Positions 43,491-50,568 of a stretch of DNA of 50,568 nt are shown here, in pieces (position 1 is the first letter of the stretch; the number at the start of each line of letters is the position of its first letter). Origin of the DNA: Desulfovibrionaceae bacterium (GTDB lineage Bacteria; Desulfobacterota; Desulfovibrionia; Desulfovibrionales; Desulfovibrionaceae); contig JAQXLA010000019.1 of NCBI GenBank assembly GCA_029011315.1, positions 1-50,568 on the forward strand, read 5' to 3'. The notes beneath the pieces are model-generated. The model did no database searches. It was not told the origin of the DNA and worked only from the letters and a program-made list of their open reading frames with translations. The translations under genes were made by a program, and so were the position numbers.

Positions 43491-46322
43491 ATGAATCACT
43501 TAATACGTTTCTTTGCCAGGCACTCTCTTTGCATACTGATTCTATATATCATTCTGTCTGCATGTTGTTTTCCTGTCTGTGCCTCGCCGGAGAATACTGC
43601 TTCTCAACGCGTTGTGCGCGTAGCCTATTATCCATATAAAAATTTTCTTGAAGGCGACTCTGACAAACAAATCAAGAGTGGTTACGCTTACGAATATTTG
43701 CAATATCTGGCCTACAAGCTCGGCTGGAAATACGAATATGTCTATGGTTCCAGAGAGGAGCTGTATCAACGATTCTTAAAAGGCGATATTGATCTGATGC
43801 CCGGCATTATTAAGGGAACAGCGGACATCAAGGTGCAAACGCCTCGATACCACATGGGGACAGTCCGTTACTGGATGTACAAACTATTTTCTAATGCCTC
43901 GCTTCAAAAAGATAATATTGCCTCCTTTGCCGGAAAAAAAATCGGCATTCAACGGAATACCATTGCCTTCGAGTGCCTTGAAAACTGGGCAAAACGGAAA
44001 AAAGCCGATATTCGTATTATTGCCTATGAGGGCGTACAGGAGCTGTATAACGCTATTTTGGCGGGCGATGTCGACGCTATCGTCGAAACACATGACAAAA
44101 TTCTGCATCATACTGTTGACATTATCCCGTTGGAAAAAATGGAAGAATATCCCTGCTATCTCGGCATTTCCCCGGAAAAAACCGATCTTCTGAACGATAT
44201 CAACAACGCCATTTCCCAAAATGAAGCGCAGCATACGTATCTGCTGTATCAGCTCCATGCCCGCTATTTTATGCCGGTAACGCTTGCAGATATGTTTTTT
44301 TCAGAACAGGAAAGAATATGGCTTCAAACACATCACTATATCCGCGTCGGATATGTGAATAAATATCTTCCCTACAGCGATACCAAAAATGGCAAAGTTA
44401 ATGGTATCGTCCAGGATACCGTGCCTGAGCTGTTCTCCGTACTGAATATTCAGTCGCCTCCGGATATCTCCTATATCGGATACGACAACGTCCAAAAAAT
44501 GATCGAGGATCTTCGGGAAAATAAAATCGATCTGGCCTTTCCAATCTCCGGAGGACTATGGTACGCAGAACAAAACGGGATTTACCAGAGCGAAAAGCTG
44601 ATCACTGCGGGCATGAACCTTGTCTATCGGGATGTTTATTCTCCGGAAAAGACCCGGCGCATTGCTGTGAACCAACAAAATGCCATGCAGTATTACTATA
44701 CCATCAACAACTTTCCCAATGCCGAAATAATCTGGAAGCGAAACATTGAAGAATGCCTGAATGCCGTGCTCAGCAAAGAAGCTGACAGCACTATTGTCAA
44801 TGGTCTGCGCACTGCGGGGCTGCTCTTTAACGCACAGTACAAGACTCTGAAAAACATTATCCTCAAAATGCCGGATGACCGCTGCTTCGGCATCAGCCGC
44901 AATCATCCGGAACTCCTGCGTATTGTCAATCAGGGAATCAACTCCATGGATCCTGGCTTCAGCATTCTCGCATCCTACCGATATATTAAGGATTTAAGCC
45001 AATACACGATTCGGGATTTCATCCGGGAAAACTTCATCCTTGCCGTACTGATCTTCGTTTCAATCACCATCACGATCCTCTTTTTCTGCATTGCCTGGAT
45101 CATCAGTCTGAAAAAAAATGTGCAGAAAGACATGGAGCATGCCAGAGAGCTCAGTGCCGCACTGGAAGACACGAAGCGGGCTGAACTGGCCAAAAGCGAA
45201 TTTCTTTCGCGCATTTCACACGATATCAGAACGCCTCTGAATGGCATCATCGGACTGCTGGATATGGGAGATCGACATCCGGATGATATTCCCCTTCTGG
45301 CTGCAAACAGGTATAAGGCGCAAAGAGCCGCCCATCATCTGCTTGATCTGGTCAACGATGTGCTTCAGCTGAGCAAGATTGAAAACAGCACGTTCCAGAT
45401 GGTCAACGAACCGTTCAACCTGAGGGAACTGATCAGAAATGTGCTCAACATTATTGAAATCCGCGCTGTAAGTGAAGGTCTCACTTTATGCTCCGACGAT
45501 CCTGCCAGCATTTCCTTTCCCCATGTTTGCGGAAGTCCGCTCTATATCCGACAGATTCTGCTCAACATTCTCAGCAATGCCATCAAATACAACAAGCCTG
45601 GAGGAAGCCTGAATTTCTCCTTCTCCACTGTCGCTGACGATCAGTCCGATCTGCGCTTGCAATGTGTGATTTCGGATACTGGCATCGGCATCAATCCGGA
45701 TTTTTTACAGCATATTTTCGAACCATTTTCTCAGGAACGGTACGACACAGCAGGCACGGATTACCGTGGGGTCGGACTGGGAATGTCCATCGTGAAGAGT
45801 CTTCTGGATAAAATGGAGGGCACCATTCAGGTGGAAAGCGAACTCAATGTCGGCAGCACGTTCACAATCTCGATTCCATTGAGAAAAAAAGAAGAAAGCG
45901 ATATCGTCAGGCCTTCCCGAAAGGCTCCCGATTTGGGCAAGATGCATATTCTCCTTGTCGAGGACAACCCTCTCAATATGGAAATTGCCCAGTCGCTCCT
46001 TACTGACTTCGGCGCGTCCGTAACATGCGCCCAAAATGGCAGGCTGGCTCTGAAGACTTTTTCCGGCTCTCCAGAAAACACCTTTGACCTGATTCTGCTT
46101 GACATCATGATGCCCCAGATGAATGGCTATGAAACGGCAAAAGCCATCCGCTCTCTGTCCCGATCCGATGCCTGTTCTATTCCTATCATCGTCATGTCCG
46201 CAAACATTTTTGAAACCGATGTTGAAAAAAGTCTGAAAGCCGGCATTAATGCCTATCTTTCCAAACCTCTGAAAATCGATCTTCTCATGGAGACTCTTGC
46301 AAAATACTCGCGCAAGGCTTGA
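43491..46322 (+). CDS. BvgS-like hybrid histidine kinase with two periplasmic binding domains
   Basis: 943 residues from the ATG at 43491 (a TTG lies one codon earlier). Signal peptide (to about 31), two tandem type-3 solute-binding domains (about 40-270 and 285-500), a membrane helix at about 513-535 (LAVLIFVSITITILFFCIAWII), a short coiled linker, HisKA with SHDIRTPLNG (His577), HATPase (ILLNILSNAIKYN, VISDTGIGI, GVGLGMSIVKSLL) and a receiver domain (ILLVEDNPLNMEIA, phospho-acceptor Asp871 in LLDIMMPQMNG, SKPL). There is no HPt domain, so phosphate must pass to a separate protein. No response regulator is adjacent. The N-terminal half is more AT-rich than neighbours, and the gene lies alone between two tRNAs, which may mean acquisition. 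The signal sensed is unknown. Confidence 0.92.
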   Translation: MNHLIRFFARHSLCILILYIILSACCFPVCASPENTASQRVVRVAYYPYKNFLEGDSDKQIKSGYAYEYLQYLAYKLGWKYEYVYGSREELYQRFLKGDIDLMPGIIKGTADIKVQTPRYHMGTVRYWMYKLFSNASLQKDNIASFAGKKIGIQRNTIAFECLENWAKRKKADIRIIAYEGVQELYNAILAGDVDAIVETHDKILHHTVDIIPLEKMEEYPCYLGISPEKTDLLNDINNAISQNEAQHTYLLYQLHARYFMPVTLADMFFSEQERIWLQTHHYIRVGYVNKYLPYSDTKNGKVNGIVQDTVPELFSVLNIQSPPDISYIGYDNVQKMIEDLRENKIDLAFPISGGLWYAEQNGIYQSEKLITAGMNLVYRDVYSPEKTRRIAVNQQNAMQYYYTINNFPNAEIIWKRNIEECLNAVLSKEADSTIVNGLRTAGLLFNAQYKTLKNIILKMPDDRCFGISRNHPELLRIVNQGINSMDPGFSILASYRYIKDLSQYTIRDFIRENFILAVLIFVSITITILFFCIAWIISLKKNVQKDMEHARELSAALEDTKRAELAKSEFLSRISHDIRTPLNGIIGLLDMGDRHPDDIPLLAANRYKAQRAAHHLLDLVNDVLQLSKIENSTFQMVNEPFNLRELIRNVLNIIEIRAVSEGLTLCSDDPASISFPHVCGSPLYIRQILLNILSNAIKYNKPGGSLNFSFSTVADDQSDLRLQCVISDTGIGINPDFLQHIFEPFSQERYDTAGTDYRGVGLGMSIVKSLLDKMEGTIQVESELNVGSTFTISIPLRKKEESDIVRPSRKAPDLGKMHILLVEDNPLNMEIAQSLLTDFGASVTCAQNGRLALKTFSGSPENTFDLILLDIMMPQMNGYETAKAIRSLSRSDACSIPIIVMSANIFETDVEKSLKAGINAYLSKPLKIDLLMETLAKYSRKA

Positions 46323-46359
46323 CATTTTTTTCTTCATCGAATAAAAATAAAATTCGTAC

Positions 46360-46435
46360 GTCACCATCCTCTATCTGGTTAGGAGGGCGGCCTCTCAAGC
46401 CGCAAAAGGCAGTTCAAATCTGCCTGGTGACGCCA
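46360..46435 (+). tRNA. tRNA-Glu (anticodon CUC)
   Basis: 76 nt with encoded CCA. Acceptor arms GTCACCA and TGGTGAC pair perfectly; the discriminator is G, as in other bacterial tRNA-Glu. The anticodon stem GCGGC/GCCGC holds CTCTCAA, so the anticodon is CTC, reading GAG. T-arm GGCAG-TTCAAAT-CTGCC. The uvrB open frame runs through it, so the longer uvrB start is wrong. Confidence 0.93.
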
Positions 46436-46448
46436 GATGCTCATAAAA

Positions 46449-46474
46449 ACCGGTGTTCCCCACCGGTTTTTTTT
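46449..46474 (+). terminator. Terminator after tRNA-Glu
   Basis: ACCGGTG-TTCCC-CACCGGT is a perfect 7-bp stem followed by a run of T. It lies directly before uvrB, whose start is 19 nt on, so it may also attenuate uvrB transcription if that gene reads from the tRNA promoter. Confidence 0.85.
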
Positions 46475-46492
46475 ACTATGGAAGCCATATTC

Positions 46493-48514
46493 ATGCGCGA
46501 TATGCCCTTCAAACTCCGCACGTCTTTCACGCTCACTGGTGATCAGCCTGAAGCCGTTCGGCAGATCGTCGGCAATCTCAACAGCGGCATAAACAATCAG
46601 ATTCTCCTTGGTGTCACCGGATCCGGAAAAACCTTCACGATGGCCAATGTCATCAAGCAAATGAACCGACCTGCTCTCATTATGGCACCAAACAAGACGC
46701 TTGCAGCCCAGCTCTATCAGGAATTCAAAGCCCTTTTTCCTGATAATGCGGTGCATTATTTCGTAAGCTATTATGACTACTACCGTCCTGAAGCCTACGT
46801 TCCGGCATCCGATACCTATATCGAAAAAGATGCGTCGATCAATGACGATATCGATAAAATGCGCCATGCCGCCACGCATGCTCTTCTGACACGCCGGGAT
46901 GTCATCATCATCGCCTCTGTTTCCTGCATATACGGACTTGGATCTCCTGAAGCATATTATCGCATGGTCATTCCACTGGAAGAGAGACAAAACATCACGA
47001 TGCATGCCCTGAAAAGCCGGCTGATTGAAGTGCAGTATACGCGCAATGATACGGACTTTCACAGAGGCACGTTCCGTCTACGGGGCGATGTTTTGGAAAT
47101 TATTCCTGCCTACGAGCATGAACAGGCTCTGCGAATCGAATTTTTCGGTGATGAAATCGAGGCTATCTGCCTCATTGACGCCCTCACAGGCGACATCATC
47201 GGCCGGACTTCGCAAGCTGTCATCTATCCCGCAAGTCACTACGTCACAGATCGGGATACTCTTTCCCGCGCTATGCTCGACATTCGTGAGGAACTGCGCC
47301 AGTCATTGCACGACATGGAAGCTCAAAACAGGCTGCTTGAGGCGCAGCGTCTGAATCAGCGCACGCAGCTCGATTTGGAAATGATGGAGGAACTAGGCTA
47401 CTGCACAGGGATTGAAAACTACTCTCGCCATCTTGACAACCGCAAACAGGGCGATCCGCCCGCTACACTGCTGGATTACTTTCCGCCGGATTTTCTGCTG
47501 TTCATTGACGAATCTCATATTACGATTCCGCAAATCGGTGCCATGTCGAGGGGCGACAAAGCCAGAAAGGAAACTCTGGTGCGCTTCGGTTTCCGCCTGC
47601 CTTCAGCTCTGGACAACAGACCGCTGACCTTTGAAGAATTTCTGGCGCGCATTCATCAGTGCGTTTTTGTTTCCGCAACGCCCGGACGCTGGGAAAAAAA
47701 CTGTTCTCAGGGCGTCATTGCCGAGCAGCTCATCCGGCCGACTGGCGTTCCAGATCCTGCAGTCTTCATTTTCCCCGTCAAAGGACAGACTGATCATCTC
47801 CTCGGTGCCTGCCGAAAAACCATCGCCGAGGGGAACCGAGTTCTTATTACTGTACTGACAAAGCGCATGGCCGAGGAGCTGACGGATTTTTTCCGTGATA
47901 TGGGCGTCAATGCCCGCTATCTCCACTCCGATATCGACACAATGGAAAGGCTGGCCATCATCAGGGCTTTGCGCGCCGGAGAATTCGATGTTCTTATCGG
48001 CATCAACCTTCTCAGAGAAGGATTGGATATTCCTGAAGTTGCCCTTGTTGCGATTCTCGATGCCGATCGGGAGGGATTTCTGCGATCTACCGATGCATTG
48101 ATTCAGACTTTCGGACGTGCTGCCCGCAATATCCATGGCACAGTTTATCTCTATGCCGATACCATGACTTCAGCCATGCGGGAAGCTATGGATGAAACCG
48201 CGAGGCGCCGATCTATTCAGCTGCGAAGAAATGTAGAATTGGGCATTATCCCTACATCCGTAAGCCGCTCTGTCAGCTCTCCATTTGATTCCTTCCTTGA
48301 CAAAACGGGCGAAGCCTCCAAAAACAGAAAGGGACGCAGGAAAGACCCGGTTAATCTGAATGAACCGGATCCGAAAACTCCTGAAGAGATGGATCGCGTT
48401 ATCCGAACTTTGGAAAAACGCATGCGCGAACTGGCCAAAGCCCTTGAATTCGAAGCGGCAGCTGAAATTCGCGACCGTATCACCGCATTGCGATTGCGCA
48501 GGCTCTCCCTCTAA
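46493..48514 (+). CDS. uvrB: Excinuclease ABC subunit B
   Basis: 673 residues from the ATG at 46493 (GGAAG about 9 nt upstream); a longer frame crosses tRNA-Glu. UvrB checks damaged DNA after UvrA and recruits UvrC in nucleotide excision repair. Walker A is LGVTGSGKTFTMA; the beta-hairpin region is YYDYYRPEAYVPASDTYIEKD; LFIDESHITIPQIGAM is motif II; VLITVLTKRMAEEL, FDVLIGINLLREGLDIPEV and QTFGRAARN are helicase motifs. The last 35 residues (LEKRMRELAKALEFEAAAEIRDRI) are the UVR domain. ligA follows 12 nt later. Confidence 0.97.
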   Translation: MRDMPFKLRTSFTLTGDQPEAVRQIVGNLNSGINNQILLGVTGSGKTFTMANVIKQMNRPALIMAPNKTLAAQLYQEFKALFPDNAVHYFVSYYDYYRPEAYVPASDTYIEKDASINDDIDKMRHAATHALLTRRDVIIIASVSCIYGLGSPEAYYRMVIPLEERQNITMHALKSRLIEVQYTRNDTDFHRGTFRLRGDVLEIIPAYEHEQALRIEFFGDEIEAICLIDALTGDIIGRTSQAVIYPASHYVTDRDTLSRAMLDIREELRQSLHDMEAQNRLLEAQRLNQRTQLDLEMMEELGYCTGIENYSRHLDNRKQGDPPATLLDYFPPDFLLFIDESHITIPQIGAMSRGDKARKETLVRFGFRLPSALDNRPLTFEEFLARIHQCVFVSATPGRWEKNCSQGVIAEQLIRPTGVPDPAVFIFPVKGQTDHLLGACRKTIAEGNRVLITVLTKRMAEELTDFFRDMGVNARYLHSDIDTMERLAIIRALRAGEFDVLIGINLLREGLDIPEVALVAILDADREGFLRSTDALIQTFGRAARNIHGTVYLYADTMTSAMREAMDETARRRSIQLRRNVELGIIPTSVSRSVSSPFDSFLDKTGEASKNRKGRRKDPVNLNEPDPKTPEEMDRVIRTLEKRMRELAKALEFEAAAEIRDRITALRLRRLSL

Positions 48515-50568
<2,054 letters not shown>

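Noticed and set aside
46319..46492. N-terminal extension of UvrB
   Set aside because: It crosses tRNA-Glu and a terminator; UvrB families begin near the ATG at 46493.

Overview
The window reads as chromosome of a Gram-negative, probably anaerobic bacterium. My best guess is the Desulfovibrionaceae (Desulfobacterota). The guess rests on recalled gene content: a carboxyltransferase with AccA-like and AccD-like halves in one chain next to an unusual biotin protein, ThyX instead of ThyA, OAH sulfhydrylase, and a tolQRAB-pal locus with an extra TonB-like gene. Coding density is high. I see no rRNA, IS element or CRISPR array. About 41 protein genes and three tRNA genes, all with encoded CCA (Ala-CGC, Pro-UGG, Glu-CUC), can be supported.

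Layout. 1-2.7 kb: tail of a probable upstream gene, a tartrate/D-malate-type dehydrogenase, and a divergent O-acetylhomoserine sulfhydrylase whose promoter carries a perfect palindrome. 2.7-9 kb (minus): gltX, then the tightly packed run ackA - polysaccharide deacetylase - pgk - Rsm22-like methyltransferase. 9-15.7 kb (minus): accC - fused accA/accD - biotin carrier-like protein - ssb - terminator - hflX. 16-18.4 kb (plus): ruvA-ruvB-thyX. 18.5-19.3 kb: tRNA-Ala followed by a phage-type P-loop kinase. 19.3-29 kb (minus): a run of closely spaced genes in which surface-sugar enzymes (aldolase, epimerase, cytidylyltransferase, acyltransferase, 2-hydroxyacid dehydrogenase, HAD phosphatase) continue through uvrD and thiL into a large surface-carbohydrate glycosyltransferase with KPHP and NSTT motifs. 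29.2-33.6 kb (minus): RND efflux pump and adaptor. 34-36.6 kb (plus): a His/Cys-tipped protein of unknown function and radA. 36.7-38.1 kb (minus): a Fur-family regulator translationally coupled to a heptosyltransferase. 38.4-43.2 kb (plus): tolQ-tolR-tolA-tonB-like-tolB, then pal from its own promoter. 43.2-46.4 kb: a BvgS-like hybrid sensor kinase between tRNA-Pro and tRNA-Glu. 46.5 kb to the end: uvrB and ligA (cut by the window edge).

How they fit. Three themes dominate: the cell envelope (fatty acid initiation, Tol-Pal, LPS heptose transfer, surface sugar, efflux), DNA repair and recombination (ssb, ruvAB, uvrD, radA, uvrB, ligA), and central metabolism (ackA, pgk, metY). The best candidate for undescribed biology is the 19.3-29 kb surface-sugar run. 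It has the parts to build a 2-keto-3-deoxy acid by aldol addition, activate it with CTP through a KdsB-like enzyme with a changed substrate motif, and transfer it with a CMP-sugar-type glycosyltransferase. That pathway is my inference. Second is the biotin protein at 11.3-11.9 kb, which seems to hold two biotinyl-lipoyl folds, the first without its lysine.

Many start codons were moved from the longest open frame to the codon with a Shine-Dalgarno sequence; the reasons are in the entries.
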